Counted from the first letter of the stretch, positions 6,650 through 13,727 are shown. The stretch: 14,804 bases of DNA from an uncultured Clostridia bacterium (GCA_934247335.1 CAKQJJ010000019.1:1-14804); one strand, 5' to 3'. Translations and numbers: made by a program. Notes: a model not told the origin generated them from the letters alone.

Positions 6650-8023
6650 ATGATTTGTAAAAAATGCGGAACCGAAAACGACCAATCGGCAGTTTTCTGT
6701 AAAAGCTGCGGCAATCGTCTGGACGGTAAAATCAAATGCCCCGGCTGCGGAGAGTACAGCGACGAGGGCAGCGCTTTCTGCGTTCATTGCGGAGCCCGTA
6801 TAGACGGCAAAAAACCTTGCCCCAAATGCGGCGCGTTGTCCGACGGTAAATTCTGTCAGGCGTGCGGAGCTTCTCTCGAAGAGAAAAAAACGCCCGCGCC
6901 CGCCCCGGTAAAACCTCAACCCGCACCCAAAAGCACGCCCGCGCCCATAACTTATTACAGAAGAGAGCCGTTTACGCTGTGGCAGAAAATATTGCGCATC
7001 GTGGGCAATTCGCTGGCAATGGCTGCGGTAACGTTCGCGTTTGCGTTTATGTTTATGTCCGGTCTTAAAACCACGCTCGCCGGCGAAGAAAATCCAAAAG
7101 TAACGTATTATCTTTTCGAGATTTTCGGCGACGTCGATAAAATCATAACCAATAATCCCAACGTCAACACCGCGCCGCTGCTGATACAGGCAATAATCGC
7201 GTTTGCCATTTACGCCACGCTGCTGATATACGTGTTGGTTTGCTGGATAACGAGCATCGTCAACTTCATAAAGACTACCAAAGGCGGCTGCCGTTACACC
7301 ATTTTAACCAAAGCCACTGCTGCCGTTTGCTTCTATATACTGGCAAATATGGTCGTGCTTACGGCGTATTACAGTTGCATAGATTCGGGCAGCGAGATAA
7401 AAACGGCGTTAAACAAGTCCACCGAAACGGGAATGGCGGTGTCGGCTGCGCTTATTATCCTTTCCATAACGTGCATTGCGGCTTCGGAATGGAGAAAGGG
7501 CAATATAGCTCACAATATCGTCAAATACGTTACTACCGCCTGCGGCATAGCTTCCGCGGCGATAATGCTGTCGGTATTGTACACCAACGGCGTGAAAGTT
7601 GAGGAAGGTTCGTATAAAGCCGTGGTTAACCCGTTTACGGCAACGTACGCGGCGTATGACGAGATCGACGCAAACGTGTTCCTTTTAGGCTGCGGTGGCG
7701 TGTTCAATATAATCGCGGTTGCCTATTTCGGCGCCATAATCAAGGCGTTCGTCGACGGAGTCGAGGACTACGTGGAAAAGAACGTCATCGTCAATTCCGC
7801 AGTGTGCTTCGGCTTTATCGTGACGGCGATTGCCGCTTTGAATCTGGGCTGTCAGGACAGCGTTATGACGATGGCAAACGCCATTCCTTCGTTAGTGTCC
7901 GGCGCGGTAACGCTTGCGGTTGCGATAACCACGTTCGTTTTGCGCAAGAAATTCGTCGTAAAACCGCCCAAGCCCGCGGCTCCCGCACCCGAAGAAGCTC
8001 AGCCCGCTCAGACGGCAAACTAA
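6650..8023 (+). CDS. Triple zinc-ribbon multi-pass membrane protein (paralogue 2)
   Basis: A 457-aa paralogue of the upstream gene: the first helix segment WQKILRIVGNSLA aligns with WKKILRITGYSLA there, and the order of about eight helices is the same (113-138, 177-206, 219-241, 261-278, 289-313, 343-366, 379-400, 411-431). It carries three consecutive zinc ribbons instead of one: Cys 3/6/17/20, 30/33/44/47 and 57/60/69/72. A Pro/Ala/Lys linker (about 81-99) joins them to the membrane part, and the C-terminus has another Pro/Ala-rich tail (438-457). Ribosome binding site AAGGAG at 6636-6641. The two genes look like a tandem duplication followed by gain or loss of ribbons. Double or treble zinc ribbons often mediate protein contacts; the role here is unknown. 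Confidence 0.75.
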   Translation: MICKKCGTENDQSAVFCKSCGNRLDGKIKCPGCGEYSDEGSAFCVHCGARIDGKKPCPKCGALSDGKFCQACGASLEEKKTPAPAPVKPQPAPKSTPAPITYYRREPFTLWQKILRIVGNSLAMAAVTFAFAFMFMSGLKTTLAGEENPKVTYYLFEIFGDVDKIITNNPNVNTAPLLIQAIIAFAIYATLLIYVLVCWITSIVNFIKTTKGGCRYTILTKATAAVCFYILANMVVLTAYYSCIDSGSEIKTALNKSTETGMAVSAALIILSITCIAASEWRKGNIAHNIVKYVTTACGIASAAIMLSVLYTNGVKVEEGSYKAVVNPFTATYAAYDEIDANVFLLGCGGVFNIIAVAYFGAIIKAFVDGVEDYVEKNVIVNSAVCFGFIVTAIAALNLGCQDSVMTMANAIPSLVSGAVTLAVAITTFVLRKKFVVKPPKPAAPAPEEAQPAQTAN

Positions 8024-8061
8024 AATAAATATCGGCTTAACCGCCGCTTTTAAAATCAAAA

Positions 8062-8097
8062 ACGACCCGAGGAAATATAACTTCGGATCGTTTTTTT
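8062..8097. terminator. Bidirectional intrinsic terminator between convergent genes
   Basis: ACGACCCGAGG (8062-8072) pairs with CTTCGGATCGT (8081-8091), an 11-bp stem with one mismatch and one G-U pair and an 8-nt loop, followed on the plus strand by seven Ts (8091-8097). On the minus strand the same stem is followed by TTTTTGATTTT, so it can also end transcription of the hxlR-type gene coming from the right. Confidence 0.8.
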
Positions 8098-8135
8098 AGT
8101 AGAAAAGCCGAGCGCTCGTGCCGCGTTTATAAAAA

Positions 8136-8462
8136 TCACAAAGCCGACTTATATGCGTTTCCCCAATCGGACAGAGCGTCGAGAACGGGCTTCAAGGTTT
8201 TTCCCAGTTCCGACAGAGAATATTCAACGCGCGGCGGAACTTCGGCAAACGCTTCGCGCTCGATAAGCCCGTCTTCTTCCAGCTCGCGAAGATTGTCGGT
8301 AAGCACTTTTTTGCTTAGCCCCGGAATGCTTTTTATAAAATCCGAAAAGCGCTGCACCCCGGTGTAAATGAGATTGCGCAGAATAAGCAGTTTCCATTTG
8401 TTTCCGATAAGCCGAACGGTGGTTGCAACCGGGCATTCGGGCAGTTCTTCTTTGGTCAACAT
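8136..8462 (-). CDS. HxlR/DUF24-family transcriptional regulator
   Basis: A 108-aa winged-helix regulator of the HxlR family. The hallmark start CPVATTVRLIGNKWKLLILR (residues 10-29) is followed by RFSDFIKSIPGLSKKVLTDNL, the recognition region, and the wing RVEYSLSELGKTL. Its only cysteine, C10, sits where the redox/electrophile-sensing cysteine lies in YodB, HypR and relatives, so thiol-based sensing is plausible. Ribosome binding site GAGGTGA upstream of ATG. It is divergent from the MBL-like gene at 8656, the usual arrangement in which an HxlR protein represses or activates its neighbour and itself. It has its own consensus promoter, which abuts an inverted repeat. Confidence 0.92.
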   Translation of the reverse strand: MLTKEELPECPVATTVRLIGNKWKLLILRNLIYTGVQRFSDFIKSIPGLSKKVLTDNLRELEEDGLIEREAFAEVPPRVEYSLSELGKTLKPVLDALSDWGNAYKSAL

Positions 8463-8488
8463 AAAAAATCACCTCGTTTTTTGTTAAT

Positions 8489-8517
8489 ATTATAGCTTTT
8501 TCGCTCGGAATTGTCAA
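8489..8517 (-). promoter_or_regulatory. Consensus promoter of the HxlR-type regulator gene
   Basis: On the minus strand: TTGACA (8517-8512), a 17-bp spacer, TATAAT (8494-8489); a perfect match to the sigma-A consensus. Transcription starts near 8482, about 20 nt before the start codon. Confidence 0.85.
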
Positions 8518-8536
8518 TGGTTTCAAAAAGAAACCA
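8518..8536. promoter_or_regulatory. Candidate HxlR operator inverted repeat
   Basis: TGGTTTC-AAAAA-GAAACCA is a perfect 7-bp inverted repeat with a 5-nt centre, directly upstream of the -35 box of the regulator's promoter. AAGTAAC then occurs at 8536-8542 and again upstream of the divergent gene at about 8565-8571. Position between divergent genes fits autoregulation plus control of the MBL-like gene. Which of these repeats is bound is unknown. Confidence 0.5.
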
Positions 8537-8599
8537 AGTAACCAATTTATTATCCGGTAATAGAAAAGTAACGTTCGTGCGAAAAAAATTCAATCGTGC

Positions 8600-8605
8600 T
8601 ATACT
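8600..8605 (+). promoter_or_regulatory. Likely -10 box for the MBL-like gene, weak -35
   Basis: TATACT at 8600-8605 lies about 50 nt before ATG 8656. At 17 bp spacing the -35 position (8577-8582) reads GTGCGA, far from consensus, which would suit a promoter needing an activator such as the divergent HxlR-type regulator. Confidence 0.4.
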
Positions 8606-8655
8606 GTGCTTGCAATCGATGAGATTGCGTAAAATATTTTTTTCGGAGGCACATT

Positions 8656-9447
8656 ATGAACAAAAACACGTTTGAAGCCGTCAGGCTTGAAAAAGGAGAA
8701 GTAAACGTTTACGATTTCGGAGCAATAAAGCTGCACGCGTACAGAACCGACGACCCCATAAGCGACGAGGTTTTCGTTGTAGAGAAAAACGGACGGGCGG
8801 TAGTTATCGAGTCGCCCTGCTTTTTCGACAACGAACGGGCGCTTGCGGACTACGTGAAAAACATGAAAGTCGAGGGAATGCTTATTTCCTATCACGCTGC
8901 CGGCGGCGAATTTTTGCCCGGCGTTAAAAAGTACGCCACCGCTTCGGCTAAAAAGTACGGCGAAGAAGGCGGCGGCAAAGCGCTTATCGACAATTTTACT
9001 AACGCGTTCGGCGCGGCGTTTGACAAAAAAATACATGAAATCACGGATATTTTGCCCGCAGGCAGCGTTAATATCGGCGGTATCGAGTTTATAATCACGC
9101 CCAACGACGAGGCGTACACGATCGAAATCCCCGAAATAGGCGCGGTTTACACGCATATGATGGGGCACGATTGCCATTCGATAGTGGCAAACGCCTGCCA
9201 TGCCGACGCCATTATCGCCGAGCTTAAAGCGTACGAGGAAAAGGGCGTAACCTTTATTCTCACTTCGCACTATACGCCCGAAGATCTCAAAGACGCCGAA
9301 ACCAAAATAGCTTATCTCGAAAAACTGAAAGAGCTTGCCGCGGAAAGCAAAGCGGCGGACGAGTTCAAGGCAAAAGTAAGCGAGAATTTCCCCGGTTACG
9401 GCGGCGAAAATTATCTGGACATGACCGCGCATATGTTTTTTGCGTAA
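8656..9447 (+). CDS. MBL-fold-like protein lacking the canonical HxHxDH motif
   Basis: A 263-aa protein whose strand order resembles the metallo-beta-lactamase superfamily: FVVEKNGRAVVIESP (40-54) at the position of the first Asp-bearing strand, then EGMLISYHAAGGEFLPG (73-89), where family members have 'thxHxDHxGG'. Only H80 of that motif remains, so the first metal site is gone. THMMGHDCHS (166-175) and TSHYTPED (203-210) keep histidines where the later ligands fall. The C-terminus is helical and Lys/Glu/Ala-rich. Strong ribosome binding site (CGGAGG). Divergent from the HxlR-type regulator and probably its target. It may bind a ligand or act with an altered metal centre; hydrolase activity should not be assumed. 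Confidence 0.65.
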   Translation: MNKNTFEAVRLEKGEVNVYDFGAIKLHAYRTDDPISDEVFVVEKNGRAVVIESPCFFDNERALADYVKNMKVEGMLISYHAAGGEFLPGVKKYATASAKKYGEEGGGKALIDNFTNAFGAAFDKKIHEITDILPAGSVNIGGIEFIITPNDEAYTIEIPEIGAVYTHMMGHDCHSIVANACHADAIIAELKAYEEKGVTFILTSHYTPEDLKDAETKIAYLEKLKELAAESKAADEFKAKVSENFPGYGGENYLDMTAHMFFA

Positions 9448-9452
9448 AATAC

Positions 9453-9503
9453 GCGGGCAAGGGGGCGGCACGGCAACCACCGAGCCGCTTCCCACTCGCT
9501 TTT
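9453..9503 (+). terminator. Structured spacer with terminator-like hairpin before the macrodomain gene
   Basis: An imperfect GC-rich hairpin: GCGGC at 9465-9469 (its first G pairing to 9488) with GCCGC at 9484-9488, extended outwards by GGGG/TCCC and GCGGG/CTCGC pairs out to 9453 and 9499, with a bulge and a small internal loop, and then TTTT at 9500-9503. It would reduce, but probably not abolish, read-through from the MBL-like gene. It ends just before the macrodomain ribosome binding site (AAAGGAG). Confidence 0.4.
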
Positions 9504-9515
9504 AAAGGAGTAAAA

Positions 9516-10262
9516 ATGACCGATCTCGACCTACTTATAGAAATACTGTGCGGGGAGCGAGGCGAAGAGGTCCCCGTTTTAAGCGAGGACGAAAAGCCCG
9601 ATTATTTCCGCGCGCTGTGCAACGTTCGCCCGCCCGTGCAGGCTACGGCGGAATTTTTATCTTTGCAGGACCGATACCTTAAAGAAAAGGTGCGGCAAAA
9701 AGGCGTAGCGGACGTCGATCGCCTTTCGTTTAAGAACGGCGTTTGCCTCTTCCGCGGAGATATCACCCGTCTCAACGCCGACGCGATAGTAAACGCCGCA
9801 AACCCGGCAATGCTGGGGTGTTTTCACCCGTTACACGGCTGCATCGACAACGCGATTCATTCGGCGGCGGGCGTGCAGGTAAGGCTGGACTGCAACGATA
9901 TCATGAAAGGCGGACAGGCGAAAGTCGGCGAGGTTATCGTAACGAAAGCGTACAATCTGCCCGCAAGGTTTATTTTTCACACCGCCGGACCGATAGTATA
10001 CGGTAAAACGACCCGAAAAAATCAAACGGATCTGAAAAAGTGTTACGTCGGCTGTCTTGAAAAGGCGGCGGAGCTCAATCTGAAAAGCGTTGCTTTTTGC
10101 TGTATTTCCACCGGCGTGTACGGCTATCCGCAGCAGGAAGCGGCTTGCGTCGCGACAGACGCCGTAACGCGGTTTCCCGCCGTGATCGGCGGCAAATTAA
10201 AGGTTATTTTCGACCTTTTTACGGAGAACGACTATGAAATTTACAAGCGGATTATCGGATAA
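9516..10262 (+). CDS. Zinc-dependent macrodomain protein-ADP-ribose hydrolase
   Basis: A 248-aa protein of the Zn-macro group (as in Staphylococcus aureus SAV0325 and Streptococcus pyogenes SpyMacroD), which removes ADP-ribose from modified proteins in the cytosol. An N-terminal helical extension (1-70), typical of the group, precedes the macrodomain. Visible motifs are GDIT (81-84), NAAN (93-96), and the zinc-binding stretch GCFHPLHGCIDN (101-112), with C102, H104 or H107 and C109 as likely ligands, then the ADP-ribose-loop segments GQAKVGEVI (133-141), HTAGP (155-159) and ISTGVYGYP (197-205). Length equals the family norm. Ribosome binding site AAAGGAG. The last 29 nt overlap the sirtuin gene, so the two are translationally coupled: writer and eraser of the same modification. 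Confidence 0.93.
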   Translation: MTDLDLLIEILCGERGEEVPVLSEDEKPDYFRALCNVRPPVQATAEFLSLQDRYLKEKVRQKGVADVDRLSFKNGVCLFRGDITRLNADAIVNAANPAMLGCFHPLHGCIDNAIHSAAGVQVRLDCNDIMKGGQAKVGEVIVTKAYNLPARFIFHTAGPIVYGKTTRKNQTDLKKCYVGCLEKAAELNLKSVAFCCISTGVYGYPQQEAACVATDAVTRFPAVIGGKLKVIFDLFTENDYEIYKRIIG

Positions 10263-11088
10263 AGCCGAGCGCGTAAAAGAATATCTCGAAAACGCCGAAG
10301 CGGTGGTTATCGGCGCGGGAGCGGGACTTTCGACCGCCGCGGGATTTACTTATTCGGGCAAGCGCTTTCACGAAAATTTCCACGATTTCGAGGCGAAGTA
10401 CAACTTTCACGACATGTATTCGGGCGGCTTTTACCCGTACGAAACGCCCGAGGAATACTGGGCGTACTGGTCGAGATATATTTCGGTAAATCGCTATACG
10501 GACGCGTCCAAGCCGACGTACGACAGGCTTCTGCAAGCGGTAAAGGACAAAAATTACTTCGTAATCACCACCAACGTGGATCACTGTTTTCAAAAAGCGG
10601 GGTTCGATAAGCGCAGGCTTTTTTACACGCAGGGCGACTACGGCTTGTTTCAGTGTTCGGCGCCGTGCCACGATAAAACTTACGACAACGAAGAAATTGT
10701 TCGCAAAATGGCGGAAAATCAACGCGATATGAAAATTCCGTCCGATCTCGTGCCGAAATGCCCGGTGTGCGGCAGACCCATGACGATGAACCTGCGCGCG
10801 GACGACAAATTCGTCGAGGACGAGGGCTGGCACGCGGCTTGCGAAAGGTACGAAAAATTTCTGTCCGAAAACGAGAATAAAAAAGTTCTGTTTTTAGAGC
10901 TCGGAGTGGGCTTCAATACGCCCAGAATTATCAAGTATCCGTTTTGGAAAATGACGTGCGACAACCAAAAAGCCCGCTACGTTTGCGTTAACGCGGACGA
11001 CGAACTGCTTCCGTATGAAATAAAACCGCGCTCGGTTTACGTAAGCGCGGATATAGACGAATTTTTAATCGAACTCAACGCCCGTTGA
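10234..11088 (+). CDS. Class M sirtuin (SirTM), protein ADP-ribosyltransferase
   Basis: A 284-aa SIR2-family protein of the microbial SirTM class, which transfers ADP-ribose from NAD+ to a protein instead of deacetylating. The NAD-binding GAGAGLSTAAGF is at residues 27-38, TTNVDHCF at 112-119, and QGDYG at 133-137 replaces the catalytic-His segment of ordinary sirtuins. The residues reported as important in S. pyogenes SirTM (N118, Q137, R192) fall here as N114, Q133 and R188, all with the same offset of four. Zinc ribbon cysteines: C141, C145, C176, C179. The ribosome binding site GGAG lies inside the macrodomain gene. Unlike the classic operons there is no GcvH-like carrier or lipoate ligase next to it, so the substrate is open. 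Confidence 0.93.
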   Translation: MKFTSGLSDKAERVKEYLENAEAVVIGAGAGLSTAAGFTYSGKRFHENFHDFEAKYNFHDMYSGGFYPYETPEEYWAYWSRYISVNRYTDASKPTYDRLLQAVKDKNYFVITTNVDHCFQKAGFDKRRLFYTQGDYGLFQCSAPCHDKTYDNEEIVRKMAENQRDMKIPSDLVPKCPVCGRPMTMNLRADDKFVEDEGWHAACERYEKFLSENENKKVLFLELGVGFNTPRIIKYPFWKMTCDNQKARYVCVNADDELLPYEIKPRSVYVSADIDEFLIELNAR

Positions 11089-11114
11089 ACGCGTGGGGCG
11101 GATTTGCAAAAAGT

Positions 11115-11969
11115 TTAAAAATCGGGAGTGTAACTTTTGTCCGACGAGGAGCGCAGCTGCGAATAGCCCTCTATGCCGCGTTCGGCGGCGCGGGAAAGCA
11201 CGCTGTCGTACTCGTAGGAAGTTACTCTGCGGTTTAAGTTTTTGTACGGCGAATTGTTGAAGTCGGGCGTGTACTGGCTCATTATCGACATGTACGCGCC
11301 GGGGAAATTATCGGCAACGTAGCCCACCGTTTCCACGCTTTCGGCGCGGTGACCGGGCAGAACGAGGTGGCGGATAACTACGCCGCCCGTAATAATTCCG
11401 TCGTCGTTTATTTCGACGCGCGGCTTTAATTGCAGCATTTTTTCAATCGCTCGCTTTGCGACTTCCGGATAATCGGGCGCAAGCGAGTATTTTTTTGCCG
11501 TTTCGGGGTTTATATACTTGAAATCGGGCAGATAAACGTCTATAAAGCCGCCGAGCGCCTCGATTTGTTCGGGCAGATCGTATCCGCCGCTGTTGTAAAC
11601 TATCGGCTTGTCGGTGATTTTTCTTATTTCTTCCAGGTATTCGCCGAGATACGGGGTGTAGGGAGTGGGCGACACGAGGTCCACGCTTTCGGCGCCCGCG
11701 TCCAGCAACTTTTTAATCTCTTTTGTAAATTCCCCTTTCGATACGGGCTTTCCGAAGTTTTCCGCGCCGCTTATCGCCGCGTTCTGGCAATAGCAACAAC
11801 GCAGATTGCAGCCCGAAAAGAACACCGCCGCGGTGCCGTTTTTTCCGCAAATACCGGGTTCTTCCCACTTGTGAAGCATAAATCTGGACACGAAAACGCC
11901 GTCCGGAATACGGCAAAAGCCTTCTCCGCGCGGTTTATTGCATTTTCGGGGGCAACACGAGCAAATCAT
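11115..11969 (-). CDS. PflX-like radical SAM protein (COG1313 type)
   Basis: A 284-aa radical SAM protein related to pyruvate formate-lyase activating enzymes. The Fe-S cluster motif CNLRCCYC has Cys at 54, 58 and 61 (CxxxCxxC). An N-terminal cysteine group (C3, C5, C6, C10, C19), usual in the PflX/COG1313 family, precedes it. Later family signatures include DLVSPTPYTPYLGEYLE, YNSGGYDLPE and VVIRHLVLPGH, and the C-terminal YSQLRSS. The substrate is unknown for this family; a glycyl-radical enzyme or other modification target has been presumed. It begins 3 nt after the mgtE stop, with only GGGATAG as a weak ribosome binding site inside the mgtE end, so translation is probably coupled to mgtE. 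It converges on the sirtuin gene with no terminator visible in the 26-nt gap. Confidence 0.88.
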   Translation of the reverse strand: MICSCCPRKCNKPRGEGFCRIPDGVFVSRFMLHKWEEPGICGKNGTAAVFFSGCNLRCCYCQNAAISGAENFGKPVSKGEFTKEIKKLLDAGAESVDLVSPTPYTPYLGEYLEEIRKITDKPIVYNSGGYDLPEQIEALGGFIDVYLPDFKYINPETAKKYSLAPDYPEVAKRAIEKMLQLKPRVEINDDGIITGGVVIRHLVLPGHRAESVETVGYVADNFPGAYMSIMSQYTPDFNNSPYKNLNRRVTSYEYDSVLSRAAERGIEGYSQLRSSSDKSYTPDF

Positions 11970-11972
11970 AGT

Positions 11973-13643
11973 CTATCCCAAAAGCGCGATTGCGATGTTG
12001 CAGTACACCATCAGCGACAGCGCGTCCACGATGGTGGTGATTATCGGGCTTGCCACGACGGCAGGGTCAAGCTTAACCGCTTTTGCGATAAGCGGAAGCG
12101 AGCAGCCCACGAATTTCGCCGCCACGATCGTGATAGCCAGCGACAACGACACGATAAACGCGATCATGGGGGTGTAGGCAAAGCCGAAAAGCAGTCTGTC
12201 CACGAGCGTCAGCTTGGCAAAGCAGACCAGTCCCAGTGACAGCGCAAGCAGAATACCTGTGCGCAGTTCTTTCCACTGAACGCGGAACAAATCCTTGAAT
12301 CGTATCTGGTCGAGCGCCAGTCCGCGGATGACGGTGACGCACGCCTGCGAACCCGCGTTTCCGCCCGTGTCCATAAGCATGGGTACGCACGCGATCAGAA
12401 GCGAGCCGCCCAGCGCGCTTAAATGTTCTTCGTAATTGTTGAGAATAAGTCCCGTAAAGGTTGCCGAAATCATAAGGATGAGTAGCCAGGGCAGACGGTG
12501 CAGGAATATGCTTATTACGCCTGTTTTGAGATAGGGCTTGTCGGACGGCACTATTGCGTGAATTTTTTCGATATCCTCGGTGTTTTCCGCTTGCATGACG
12601 TCCATTGCGTCGTCGACGGTTACGATGCCCACAAGCCGTTCTTCGTTGTCTACGACCGGCAGTGCCAGAAAGCCGTACTTGTTGATAAGCCGCGCGACTT
12701 CTTCCTTGTCGTCCGAAGTGTGGCAGTAAATCACGTTGTCTATCATTATGTCTTTCAACACGGTGCCGGGATCGTTTAACATCAGCGTTTTTGCCGTCAC
12801 TATGCCGATAAGCTTGCTCTTGTTGTCGGTGACGTAGCAGGTGTATATCGTTTCCTTGTCTATGCCGGTTTTGCGTATCTGGTCGAACGCTTCTTTAACC
12901 GTCATGTCGGGGCGAACGCGCACGAATTCCACCGTCATTATGCTGCCGGCGGTGTCTTTACCGTACTTTAATATCTCGTTTATGCCGGCGCGCATTTCGC
13001 TGTCGGACTGCGCCAGCATACGCTTTACGACGTTTGCAGGCATTTCTTCTATAATGTCAACCGTATCGTCCACGAACAGTTCGTCCATGACCGCTTTCAG
13101 TTCTTTATCGGACAGCTTGTCGATTAAAAACTGTTGAAGTTCGGAGTCCAGTTCGACGAACGTGTCCGCCGCAAGCGCTTTGGGGAGTATGCGGAAAACT
13201 ATCGGAATTTCTTCTTTGTCGATTTCCGAAAAGATTTTTGCTATATCGACCGCGGGAATGGAGGCGAGAAGAGGCTTTAAAACCTTGAAATTCTTGTCTT
13301 CTAAAAGTTCCTTGATTTCTTCTTCTTCGGCAATACGCAGAACGACGTTTTTGGGCATGTCTTCGATTATGTCCACCGTGTCGCCGACGGACACTTCGTC
13401 CATGACCTCTTTAAGCTGGTCGTCGTGCAATCCCGAAAGAATGATTTTCTGTCTGTCGGCGGGCAGTTCGACAAGCGCGTCCGCAACCGTGTCCGGGTTT
13501 AATTCGCGGCACAAAAGTACGAGGTCGCCGTCCGCAACTTCGCCGAGTACGCCGGCAAGCGCTTCGGGGGTGTAATCCTCCAGCATATTCGCCATGCCGA
13601 CAAAATCTCTATTCTGATAGAGAGCGTTTAATTGTTTATCCAT
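11973..13643 (-). CDS. mgtE: Magnesium transporter MgtE with duplicated N-domain
   Basis: A 556-aa Mg2+ channel, about 100 residues longer than the usual 450. The extra length is a second copy of the cytosolic superhelical MgtE_N domain: residues 74-104 (DDQLKEVMDEVSVGDTVDII...) align with 178-210 (DKELKAVMDELFVDDTVDII...), a period of about 105. Two CBS domains follow (about 236-294 and 298-351), which in Thermus MgtE bind Mg2+ and close the pore. The membrane part (384-556) has five helices, with the family signature MDTGGNAGSQ (424-433) and the pore Asp in the last helix region TTIVDALSL (D540). AAAGG, 7 nt before ATG, is the ribosome binding site and lies in a small hairpin. Expression is probably controlled by the upstream leader peptide. 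First gene of an mgtE-pflX operon. Confidence 0.95.
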   Translation of the reverse strand: MDKQLNALYQNRDFVGMANMLEDYTPEALAGVLGEVADGDLVLLCRELNPDTVADALVELPADRQKIILSGLHDDQLKEVMDEVSVGDTVDIIEDMPKNVVLRIAEEEEIKELLEDKNFKVLKPLLASIPAVDIAKIFSEIDKEEIPIVFRILPKALAADTFVELDSELQQFLIDKLSDKELKAVMDELFVDDTVDIIEEMPANVVKRMLAQSDSEMRAGINEILKYGKDTAGSIMTVEFVRVRPDMTVKEAFDQIRKTGIDKETIYTCYVTDNKSKLIGIVTAKTLMLNDPGTVLKDIMIDNVIYCHTSDDKEEVARLINKYGFLALPVVDNEERLVGIVTVDDAMDVMQAENTEDIEKIHAIVPSDKPYLKTGVISIFLHRLPWLLILMISATFTGLILNNYEEHLSALGGSLLIACVPMLMDTGGNAGSQACVTVIRGLALDQIRFKDLFRVQWKELRTGILLALSLGLVCFAKLTLVDRLLFGFAYTPMIAFIVSLSLAITIVAAKFVGCSLPLIAKAVKLDPAVVASPIITTIVDALSLMVYCNIAIALLG

Positions 13644-13650
13644 AATGCTA

Positions 13651-13666
13651 CCTTTGCTTTGAAAGG
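13651..13666 (-). promoter_or_regulatory. Hairpin that sequesters the mgtE ribosome binding site
   Basis: In the mRNA, CCTTT-CAAAGC-AAAGG forms a 5-bp stem with a 6-nt loop; its 3' arm AAAGG is the mgtE Shine-Dalgarno sequence, 7 nt before the ATG. The stem alone is weak, so it would modulate, not block, initiation, and could be opened by ribosomes translating the leader ORF just upstream. Confidence 0.45.
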
Positions 13667-13672
13667 GAAACG

Positions 13673-13727
13673 CCGGCAGCGCAAACTTTTTTTAACGCCG
13701 GGAGAAGGCTTTTTCTCGTCTTCGCCC
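13673..13727 (-). promoter_or_regulatory. Two overlapping, mutually exclusive leader hairpins upstream of mgtE
   Basis: Hairpin A lies within the leader ORF: GGGCGAAG (13727-13720) pairs with CTTCTCCC (13707-13700), 8 bp with one mismatch and a 12-nt loop. Hairpin B joins the end of the ORF, CCGGC (13701-13697), to GCCGG (13677-13673) in the spacer. The arms share positions 13700-13701, so both cannot form fully at once. A ribosome stalled early in the ORF, or released from it, would leave different structures. No T tract follows, so control of translation or Rho access is more likely than an intrinsic terminator. Confidence 0.4.

Noticed and set aside
8599..9495. 298-codon open frame on the minus strand opposite the MBL-like gene
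   Set aside because: Antisense mirror of a gene with promoter and ribosome binding site; low-complexity Phe/Arg/Val-rich product with no domain.
11430..12239. 269-codon plus-strand frame across the pflX/mgtE junction
   Set aside because: Runs antisense through two well-recognised genes; Arg/His/Ala-rich shadow product.
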